A DNA stretch of 41,749 nt from Mycocentrospora acerina (Eukaryota > Ascomycota > Dothideomycetes > Pleosporales): contig JAKUHH010000018.1 in NCBI GenBank assembly GCA_022701365.1, forward strand, positions 1 through 41,749, given 5' to 3'. The notes beneath the pieces are model-generated. The model was not told the DNA's origin and did no database searches. It saw only the letters and a program-made list of their open reading frames with translations. Within the stretch, counting starts at the first letter, position 1, and the number at the start of each line of letters is the position of its first letter. This document shows positions 11,292-23,200 of the stretch, piece after piece. A program made the translations under genes and the position numbers.

Positions 11292-14200
11292 ATGACGTTA
11301 CCAGATATGCCTCTACACGTAGCCGAGCAGAAGCAGGAAACGCGCCATACCCCAAAAGAGTCGATCATGACCGACAGCGAAGCCGGCGATTTTTGGAGAT
11401 TGACTTTAACCGGTGCCAACCCGACCATTTTTCTCGAAAACCTAAGAGCCACAGCCGTGTTAGATGCGAAAGTGACACGGCAGTTCCCTCTACTGCAAAC
11501 AGAACCGTTTGCAGAACTTTCAGCTACACCCTCTCGATTCCTGCTTGGGGCTTGGGGAGTGGTGTTGGCAAATTACAGCAGTACCGAGGACGTTTTGTTC
11601 GGAGCCACACTCCCCGAATGGCGTCCCCCCCTGACCGAGCACGAATTGGAACCTAGACCACTACGGCTTCCGTACCATGAGCGCCAAACGATCTCAGCAT
11701 ATCTCTACAGTCTGTCTGGAGCCCTTGAGCAATGTTCAGCAAATTCCTTGTCGCTTGAAGACCTGTCGTCACTTTCGGAAGATTGCCGAAATGCATGTCG
11801 TCACGGCAGTGTGATCACGGTTCAGCAGTATCCAGCAAAGGAGCTCATACAGAAAGCTGCGCTTCGGAGCTGTCCCCTATTGATCGAATGTAAAGTAAGG
11901 GAAGACAACCAAGTCAATGTGTGTCTTTCGTTCGACTCGCGGACGACCGAAACGTGGAGAATGGATCATGTGATCGATTGCTTCGCCCATGTCGCAAGAC
12001 AGCTGGCTTGCGCTGATCCTCAAATGACGCTGAAGGATATCGAAGTGATGACCCCGGGCCAGCTGAGTAAGATCTGGGAGTGGAATAGAAATCTTCGTCC
12101 TTCGATAACAGCATGCATCCACGGCGAAATTGCCAAACAAGCAAAGGCCGATCCACTTGCACCGGCCATTGTGTCCTCGCATGGAGCACTGTCCTTTGGC
12201 GAGTTGGACGATTACTCTACACGCCTTGCGTTTCATCTGTCTGCGCTTGGTCTCAAACATGGAGACAGAGTTCCTATTCGTCTCCATAGATCTGCATGGG
12301 CTATAGTTGCCATGATGGGTATCATGAAAGCAGGCGGTGCTTTTGTTCCCCTCGACCATTCGCAGCCTGCCGATCGTCAGAAGATCATCTTGGAAGAGAC
12401 GGCGGCTTCGATGATGCTAACTTCAGAATCCGGCAATGATTTTGGCGCTATCAACGCCATCGAGATAAGCGAAGAATGGATCAGAGCTCTTCCCCAACCA
12501 TCTTTGGACGAGTTTCAACTGTCGAATGATGCAGACACTACCGCCTACATCATATTCACTTCTGGAAGTACGGGTCGGCCAAAGGGCGTTGTCCTCCAAC
12601 ATGGAGCTGTTTGTACGAGTATCAAGGCAATTGCAGAGACGGTTGGGTTTAGCCCGCGGACGCGAACCTTGCAATTCTCCTCGTATACCTTCGATGCTTC
12701 CACTCTAGAAATTTTCCCGACACTGATATTTGGTGGTTGTGTATGCATCGTTTCGGATGCGGAGAGACTCGAAGGTCTATCGCAAGCAGTCAGAAAGTTG
12801 CAAGCTAACACGGCATGCGTCATACCTAGCATTGCACGCTTGAACGAGAAGGAGGGTCTGGAGCTCGAAACGATTGTGCTCGGTGGTGAGGCAAGCAGGG
12901 ATTCCGACATCGAGCATTGGTACTCACGGATACCGCGCCTTTGCGTCGTTTACGGACCCAGCGAGTGCTCGATAGCCTGCACAGGCCATGTGTTTTCTGA
13001 TGCGAAGGAAGATTATCGAAATGTCGGTCGGTTCCATGGGGTGCCTGTTTGGGTGGCGAAGACACACGACTACAACGAGCTGGCACCCATGGGTGCTGCG
13101 GGCGAACTTTTGGTGGAAGGTTCGACACTGGCTCTTCATTATCTGAACGACAAGGAAAAGACGCGTGCATCGTTTGTGGAAAATGCAGGGTTCCTTGCAA
13201 GAGGATGTGAGGGGAATTTGGACGGACGCAAGGGAAGGCTATACAGGACCGGCGACCTTGTGCGGTACAATGAGAGTGGCGACCTCATTTTTCTTGGGCG
13301 TACCAGCGGCAACACGCAGATCAAAATCCGAGGGCAGCGCATCGACCTTGGCGACGTCGAAAGACATGTTTCTGGATGCCTTCCCCCAGGGAGCCAAGTG
13401 GTGGCCAACGTATTCACGCCCGCTGGCGAAGCAGCAGATGGCACGTTGTTGGCTGCATTCATACGGCTTCCCGAAGACAAGGAGAAGGCGAATGCTCGTG
13501 GCTCCCCTTCACTCGAGCTTCTCCCAGGCTCGGATCTGCTCCGAGCCCAGATGGCGAGACTCGTCCCGCCAGTCATGATTCCAAAAGTCATCTTCTCCTT
13601 GGACGAGATGCCGAAACAGGTATCGGGCAAAATCGACGTACTACGCCTCCAGTCAAAGGCATCCGAATTCGGATCGCAGCAGCTCTTTGGTGACGGCGTC
13701 GGCGAAGCGGGACTAGGACAAGCGGCCAAAAGACAGGCCACGACAGCAATGCAAAAGGCAGTCCGGGAAGGGTGGGCTAAGATACTCGGGCTTGCGTCGG
13801 CGGGCATCGGCCTGGACGACTCGTTCTTCGCGCTCGGCGGCGACTCGCTCAGGGCCATGAGCCTGAGTCAAGAACTGCGGTTCGACAAGGGGCTGGAGCT
13901 GAGCGTGGCAGACGTGCTGGGCAAGCCTCGACTAGAGGAGCAGGCTGCTCGGTGCAGGCCATTGGCAAGCGCCGCAGCGACAGAAATCAGCACGGTGGAG
14001 CCCTTCTCACTGCTGGGGGACGACGGAGAACAGGTGCGCAGGGACATGGCAGAGGCGTGTGCCGTCGACGTCTCGCAGATTGAGGATGTGTTCCCCGCCA
14101 CTGCGTTGCAGGAGAGCCTCCTCGCCCTGTCTTCCAAGCATGCGGGCACCTACACGATGCAACGGCGGCTGCGGCTCGGTGGCGACGTCGATGTAGCTCG

Positions 14201-17200
14201 CATGCGGTCGGCATGGGACCGAGTCGTGCAGGCGCTGCCCATCCTACGCACGCGCCTCGTGCACCACGGCAAACGGTGCATGCAGGTGGTGGTGCGCGAG
14301 AAACTGTCGTGGACCGAGTTGCGAGAGGGAGACGAGCAAGCCTACGTCGAGGCGGATCGAACGGCGGCCATGGGCCCCAACGAGCCGCTCATGCGGCTGG
14401 CCATGAGCCGTGGGGAGCTGATCTGGACGCTGCACCACGCCCTGTACGACGGCTGGTGCTTGCCGCTGATGGTGGGCCGCATTGTCGAGGCATACCAGTA
14501 TCTCTCGAAGCCATTGCCAGAGTCGGAGCCGTTGTTGTTAGTAGAGGCGTTGCCAGAGCCAGAGCCAGTGCCAGAGCCGTTGTTGATGTTAGAGCCAGAG
14601 TTAGAGCCGGGATTCAACCGCTTCGTGCAGTGGCTCTGCGAGACCGAAAAGTCGGCCGACGAGTATTGGGCGTCGTACCTTGAGGGCGCCGCAGACGGGG
14701 CCGGCGCCGTTTTCCCTGCAGTGCCCCTGGCCGTGTCAGAGCCGCTGGAGGATGCGACTGCCCGTCTGGACGAGTGGCCTCTGCAGCTGCCCGCGGCGGG
14801 CTGGACGTGGACCAAGACGACGCTCCTCCGCGCGGCGTGGGCGATTGTGTCAAGCCGCTACACTGGCTCCGAGGATGTCTTGTTCGCCAGCACCGTCTTG
14901 GGCCGCGGTGCGCCGGTCCCGCACATGTCTGTCATGCTCGGCCCGACCATTTCGACGGTGCCGACGCGACTCCGTGTGTCCTCGTCCTCGACGGTGCGCC
15001 AGCTGCTCCATCAGACGCTCCAAGACACCGTGGCTGCCATCCCCCATGAGCAGGGCGGCGTCCGTCAGTTGGCTGGCCTGGCTCGTCTGCGGACGTACCT
15101 GGTGGTCCAGCCGTCGTCCTATGATGAGCAGTGGCCGTGGCCCGACCAGCTGGGAGGCTCGGGTGCCTGGGACCATCACGACGCTAGCTATCACCGTCTG
15201 GATGTGTCAGCCTTGACCCTCGAGTGCGTGCTGACCCCCGGCGGAGTGCGCGCTCACGTCTTCTTTGACTCGTCCATCCTGCCCGTGGAGACGGCCGAGC
15301 GTGTGCTGCGCCAGTTCGCTCACGTGTCGCAGCAGCTGTGCTCAGCCGACAATCTTGACGCACCCCTCAGCGCCATCCAGCTGCTGCTCCCAGACGACCT
15401 GGATGCTCTTTGGTCTTGGAACGCCCCTCTGTGTGCTGCACACCCCGACCGCGTGGCTTTGGACGACTTCTCCGACTCGGTGCGCCAATGGCCCGCAAAC
15501 CAGGCCGTCGAAGCTTGGGATGGAACGCTTTCCTATGCCGAGCTGGACCGTTTGTCGTCCCAGTTGGCCTTTGAACTCATCCAGAGGGGTGCTGGTCCGG
15601 GACTCTTGGTGCCTCTGTGCTTCGAGCGCTCTCTGGACGTGGTGGTAGCCATGCTGGCCGTGATGAAGACTGGCGCTGCCTTTGTCCCCCTCGATCCATC
15701 CCAACCCAAGGCCCGCCGTCAAGGCATCCTCATGCAAACACGAACACATGCCGTGTCAAACATGGTTCTGGCCTCGCGAAATGCCGCAGACGATATTGCC
15801 GTCGATGCTTCCACCGTGCTTCTCACCCTTCATCGGGGCAAACTAGATCAACCCCTCTCTACCCATGTGGATAACAAACATGATACCGCCAACAGTCCAA
15901 GCGTTCCCGTCATTCTCCCCAGAATCGCCCCTGATGCTTTGGCGTGGGTCATATTCACATCAGGGAGTACGGGGCAGCCGAAAGGTGTGATGCTGGACCA
16001 CCGCGCCATATACACCAGCTATTGCAGACTCGGCACTGCCTATGGCATCAAGCATACCACGCGGATGCTTCATTTTGCATCCTACGCTTTTGATGCATGC
16101 ACGTTTGAGATCATCATCACTCTGATGCATGGCGGCTGTGTCTGTGTGCCTTCCGAGGACACCAAGATGTCTCTCGATGCCTTACCCCGAGCCTGTAATG
16201 TCATGCACGTCAACACCATGATCTTGACTCCATCTGTTGCACGCTTGTTTCAACCTGCTGCCTTTGCCCGTCTCGACACTTTGATCCTTACTGGCGAGAG
16301 CCTTACCCAGAGCGACCTCATCTCCTGGCAGCATGCTGTACCCAACCTCTTCAATGGATACGGCCCGGCTGAATGCTCAAACATGTGTACTATCCATCGC
16401 ATATCGCCCACGGATAACGATCCAAATAGAATAGGTTCCCTTTCGGGTATTCCCAATTGGATTGTCGACCCTCATGACCCTCATCTCCTGGCGCCCATCG
16501 GGGCGATAGGCGAGCTACTCATCGAAGGTCCCACTATCAGCCGTGGCTACCTGAATGACCCCGAAAAGTCGGCTGCAGCTTTTGTTGAGGACCCTCCGTG
16601 GTTGTTGCAATCTTCTCCTCATCACCCAGGGTCAGGACGCCGCGGTCGTCTGTATAGAACCGGAGATCTCGTCAAATGCAACTCAGAAGGCTCCATATCC
16701 TATGTTGGGCGTAATGATGCCCAGATCAAGATTCGTGGACAGCGTGTCGATTTAGGAGAGATTGAATTCCACCTCCAGGATTGTACTGCGGCAGTTGAGG
16801 TAGCGGTCGATGTTATAAGTCCTCCGGGCAGCAGCGGCGCTGCCGCGGCGGCCTCCAAACCTATTCTCGCTGCATTTCTGCATTTGCCCGATGGCTCAAA
16901 GTACATGCAAAATTCCCAACCTGATCATGACATCCGAGTCATAACTTCAACTGAGCAGATCGACGACCAGCTCTCCAGCCGCCTACCAATATACATGGTT
17001 CCATCTGTGTACTTTCTTGTCAAGGCGTTGCCCAAGACAGCGTCAGATAAGACTGATAGACGACGACTCCGCGAGCTTGCTCTAAAATCCGTGCAGGATA
17101 ACCTTGCATCGCCTCAGCAATCATTCAAGCTCGCCAGGAGGGAACCGTTGTCCGACCATGAAAGTAAGATGAGGCAGCTCTGGTCCCAAGTCTTGACCGT

Positions 17201-20200
17201 GCCTACATCGTCCATTGGCGTGGATGACAGCTTTCTTAGGCTCGGGGGCGACTCTATCGCGGCAATGCGACTTGCGAGTCAAGCTCGAAGGCAGGGTATC
17301 CAAATGACCGTGGCGAACGTTTTTCGCCAACCCAAGCTTGGGGATCTTGCAAAATCCGTCACCTGGGTGAACAAACAGAATCACGAACAAACAGTGACAG
17401 AACCCTTTTCTCTCGTCCCACAGGAGTATGTGGATGCAGGTCTGATTACCGATGTTGCGAATGCCTGTGCTGTTCCATCCTCGCTGGTTGAGGATATTTA
17501 CCCTTGTACCCCTTTGCAGGAGGGCTTACTGGCGCTCACCGCAAAGAGTTCTGATACAAATGCCTACGTTCTTCAGCACGTGCTTCGAGTACGCCCAGGC
17601 GTGGATATGCAGCGGCTTCAGGCTGTCTGGAACGCAATGGCGCGGTCGAATGCCATTTTTCGCACGAGGGTCGTACAACATCCGAGACACGGTCTGCTAC
17701 AGGTAGTCCTGAAGGAAAGCCCAACGTGGGAACGATCAGATGACCTAGATCGTTATATACAAGATGATCAGACCGCACCAATGGAGATCGGGCAACCTCT
17801 TGTCCGATACGCCATGCCTAAAAACCCTAATGACCGTCGGATGGTCTGGACCATTCACCATGCACTCGCAGATGGAATGTCTTTGTTTCTCATCTTCAAA
17901 AGCCTAACAAACACCTACCATGACCAGGCAAATCAGATACATTCTACCCCGTTCAACCATTTCGTGCAGTATGTGGTCGGAAGGGACAAAGCCGCGACGG
18001 CTGCCTTCTGGCGCTCGGCTCTAGCAGGTCTTCGCGCTGACTCTTTTCCGAAAATTCCAACAGGCCTAGGAAGCTTACTCGAGGATGGTCAAGTGCTACA
18101 GCAGTACTCTACAACTCTCTCAACGTCTGAGGCCACGCTTTCGACGTTGATATGGTCAGCCTGGGCTCTAGTCCTGCGACACCACACCTGCAATAATGAC
18201 GTCCTCTTTGGTACGATACTCCATGGAAGGAATGTCCCTGTTGCCGGTGTCGAATCAATGATTGGACCCATCATGGTGGCCGTTCCGCTACGTATCCAAA
18301 TTGATTCCGAGCTCACAGTTTCTTCATACCTCACCCGAGTGCGCAACCAGGTTCTCGAGAGCACGCCCCACGAACAGATTGGACTACAAGAAATCATGAA
18401 GCTAGACGAAGACTGTCGAAACGGCTGCGCTTTCCAAACCATGTTAATAATCCAACCCAAGGAGAGTAGTCACGATACAGATGAGGCGAGGGTATTTGAT
18501 ACATCACTTGAATACAAGCTCGCTACGTACGCTCTTGCGCTTGAGTGCACACCTACGGCTACCGGCTACAACTTTCAAGCTCGATTTGACTCAAGAGTCA
18601 TTCCTACAAAGACAGTAGAACGTTTACTAGATCAACTAGACCATGTGGTTAAGCAACTAGCTGCCATGTCAGGCGATTCCGTGTCCGACATCAGCATCAT
18701 GACATCCCAAGATCTGGATGAGTCTTGGGCCACAAACAACAAAATCATGGAACCATCTACAAGTCTAATACATCGCATCATTTTCGAACGCGAGTCGTAC
18801 AATGCCAATGCAGTTGCCGTACACGCCTGGGACGGAGACCTTTCATATCAGAACTTGGATGATCTGTCAACTCGCTTGGCGCGTGTGATTCATCGACTGC
18901 GTGTCAGTCAGGCCCAGGATATATTTCCTATATGCTTCAATAGGTCATCCATCCTTGTGGTACTGATGCTGGCCGTTCTGAAAGCTGGGGCTGCATTCGT
19001 TTTGATGGATCCTGGCCACCTACTCGTGCGCCGAGAGCGTATTTTGAAGCAGCTGCGGCAGCCGGGGAACGAGCGCTCATGGACCGTTCTGACATCTCCA
19101 GACATTGAAGAGAAATATGGAACTGGTTGGAACACACTCTCCATATCTATGTCTTTGATTGAGATCAACTCCAGTGTCACGTTTTCAAATCCATTGCCCG
19201 AGGTGAATAGTAAGTCGCCAGCTTGGATAGTTTTCACGTCCGGAACTACCGGTGAGCCCAAGGGCATCGTGCTCGAGCACAACGCTTTGTGTACCAACTT
19301 CGCCAACCTGGCACGGGTCCTCAAGTTTGACTCGGACACAAAAACATTCTTTTATTCGTCCTGCGCATTTGATATGTTCTCCACAGACATATTTGTTCCG
19401 TTGATTGCAGGGGGTTCCGTTTGCATAGCCTCCGAAGACGAACGGGCAAACGCACTCCCACACGCGGTGACTTCTCTAAACGCCAACACTCTCACACTTA
19501 CGCCTTCAGTCTCTCGAATGCATCAGAGGAGCGAATTTCCAACGCTGAAAAAATTGCTTCTTGTAGGTGAAAGGGTCGCTATGGACGACATAGAAAACTG
19601 GGGTGGCCTAGACGCAATGTACAACGTCTACGGTCCTGCTGAATGCGCGGCTCTATGCGCGATACATAAGATTGACCCGCATGACTCTTCTCTTCTACCA
19701 AACAGGATCGGCCGTATCCCCAATGTCCCAGCATGGGTCGTAAATCCGGACGATCACAATCAACTATGCAGCAAAAATGTCGTTGGCGAGCTCCTAATCG
19801 AAGGTCCAACTCTTGCGTGGGGGTACTGGAGGGATGAAGAGAAAACCGATGCTTCGTTTGTGCATAATCCGCGATGGCTTTTGCGAGGGACGTTGCAGAC
19901 TCCTGGGCGTCAAGGAAGACTGTACAAGACAGGCGATCTAGTTCGTCAAGATGAAGATGGGAGCCTGTTGTATGAACGACGCAAGGATACCCAGGTCAAA
20001 ATTCACGGCCAACGAGTGGAACTAGCAGAAATTGAGCATCACATCCGTAAGTTGCTGCCGCATGCACTTGAGCTGGTTGTTGAATTCGTTCCTCGGTACG
20101 ATGGATTCTCAGATTCCTTGGTAGCTTTTGTCCGTCTTGCAGATGCAAACACGCCACTCACCGCTGTGGATTCCGACACTCTCACGAGTCAACTGCGCAG

Positions 20201-23200
20201 AGAAGTTCCAAGATTTATGGTTCCGCGAGCATTTTTCAGTATACAACACATCCCCAAGGGCGTCACGGGCAAGACTGATCACAAACGCCTCCAACAAATC
20301 GGTATGGAATTACTGGCTACTGCGAACGCCGCAACTACCCGCGAGAAGAAGAAGCCTAATTCGGAAAGTGAAAAGGCTTGCCAAAAGCTTTGCGCTCTGG
20401 TGCTCAAAGTTGATCCAGATTTCATAGGTCTGGATGACGACTTCTTCGATCTAGGTGGAGACTCCATAAGTGCCATGAAACTCGTACACGAAGCGCGAAG
20501 ATTAGGCGCAAACCTGTCAATGGCGGACGTCTTTGCGCAGTCCAATATTTTCGCTCTTGCAAAATACTTCACAGTCGTGCAGCCTAGCGGTACTATTCCC
20601 GACGATGCCGCACCATTCTCGCTCATCCCGAGGCTACCAGGGCTCAAGGATGTTCGTGAAATGGTGGCCAACCAGTTAGGATGCAACGCCTTCGACGTTG
20701 ATGACTGTTACCCGTTGACAAGATTTCAGGAAGGGATTTTATCGCATAGCATGGTACATAAGGGCACGTACATTTTGCATCTAACCCTAGAATTACGAGC
20801 AAATGTTCGTATCGATCGGTTCCGCTTCGCGTGGGATCTTCTTGTACAAACGACAGACATCCTCCGAACCAAATGCGCTCTGGTACCAGGATATGGATTT
20901 CTCCAGGTGCTGCTCAATTACGATCAATTTTGGGTTGAACCTGAAGATATGGCTACAGAGATGGATATTGCCACTCACCTCACCCGATATACAATTGTTC
21001 CAGGGGCGAATGGAAGTGCAAGTTGTTTGCTTTGGGATATTCATCACTCTCTTTATGATGACTGGACCCTCTCGTTATTCATGGACAAACTTGAAAAGAT
21101 CTACAATCAAGGCAATCGAGCAGCCAGTCAGTCCGAGTTCCGGCCCTTTGTTACATACGTCACAAAGTTAGACACCCTTGAAGCAGAAACGTACTGGAAG
21201 AGAACTCTGCAAGATGTCCAATCCGTTACTTTTCCCACTCTGCCACCATCGTTATCTGCTGTCGACGCAAACACAGAAATAAGCCGAACATATCGACATG
21301 TACAGTTCCGACGTTTCAAGCGATTGACCGGAGCCATCTTAGCCTCGTGGGCCATCGTGGTTGCATCGCGTACAAACACAAAAGACGTAACTTTTGGAAC
21401 CGTATCGTCCGGTCGAGACTTGCCTCTTCCTGGCATTGAAGAAGTATCCGGACCGACTACTGCCACGGTCCCAATCAGAGTACAACTAGATCAGGATGGA
21501 TTAACAGTCGCACAGCTTGTGCAAGATGTTGACAAAACTTTGGATGATGCTCGATCTTTCCAAAACTATGGTATAAAATCGATTGCCAAACTGAACTCTG
21601 ATTGCACACGAGCATGCGGCTTCCAGACTCTCATAGTCATTCAACAGAGTCAAGAGGATAGATCTAATTCCTTGGGTACGCTGCGGCAACGTCCTGGCTA
21701 TCGCGATGAGACCTATGCTTTGACTATCGACTGCTGCCCTTCTGGTAATGACGAACTCTCGATATCTGCCGCATATGATTCAAGAATACTGGACGGTCCT
21801 GCCGCGTCCCGTTTACTTGACCAATTTGGCCATGTAGCGGCGCAAGTGACTCAAGCACGCGTGGAGACGCTCGTTGCAGAAGTTTCAGCTATGACAACCA
21901 AGGACCTTGATGACCTGTGGAAGTGGAACCATGATGTGGCGTCAGTGTCTCCGTCAACCATACTTCAACTGCTTGATGGACAAAGGGCAGTACGACCAAA
22001 TTCGCCCGTCATACACGCCTGGGATGGGACCATCACTTATGAAGAGTTCAATGTGTTAACCAAACGTCTTGCGCGTTTTCTCATGCATATGAAGGTTGCA
22101 CCTGGGGATAATGTGCCAATATTGTTTGAGCACTCGAAGTGGGCACCAGTCGCCATGGTAGCAATTCTCAAGGCTGGCGCAGCCTTTGTACCTCTCGATC
22201 CCTCGCAGCCGCGAAGCCGGCATCAGCAGATTCTTGCGCAAATCCAAGCGAAAATCTTACTCACGTCATTCTCTACTGCAGATTTTGACGCTGGACACAA
22301 AACAATTTTGATAACTGGGGAGGAGCTTGTCCTCCCCAACGTACCACTCGATGAGACAGGACAGCTTCCTCAAGTATCCTCTGACTGGCCAGCTTATGTT
22401 TTTTTCACCTCGGGCAGCACCGGAATTCCAAAGGGGGTTGTGGTTGAGCACCGGAATCTCAGTACAAGTATGGGAATCTTGACAAAAGAATTTGGCATCA
22501 GCGCCGCGACGAGATTCATGCAATTCACCTCCTACACATTCGACCTGTCCATTCTTGAAATATTTGGCACCATTGCAAGTGGAGGATGCATTTGCATTCC
22601 AAATTATCGGAATCGCTTTGGTGACCTATCTGGCGAGTTTCGCTCGTTGCGTGCAAACACATTACTTTTGGTGCCATCGATATCTCGTCTATTCAACCCT
22701 CAGGATTTTTCGCCAGGGCTTGAAGTTATGATTTGGATAGGAGAGACACCTCTTCGTTACGACTACGAGAGATGGGCACATGTTCCGCACCTTTATAATG
22801 GCTATGGTCCCACGGAATGTACCGTAGCCTGCACAGTACAGAAGGTGGGGCGAAACACCGATCCTCGAAGGATAGGCAAGATTACGAATATCCCCTGCTG
22901 GATTGTGTCGCCAGACGACCCTGAGCGGATGACTCCCGTAGGAGGTCTTGGTGAGCTACTGATTGAGGGGCCTATTGTCACCCGTGGCTATCTAAACGAT
23001 ACTAACAAGACGGCGGCTGCCTTCATTCGAAATCCGACATGGCTAAAACGGCCCGCGAGATTGTACAGAACAGGTGATCTAGCCATGTACAACGAGGATG
23101 GTACCTTGACGATCCTCGGTCGTACGGACACCCAAGTTAAAATCCGTGGACAGCGAACTGACTTAGGGGAAATCGAAAGCCAGCTCTTGTCTTGTGTTCC

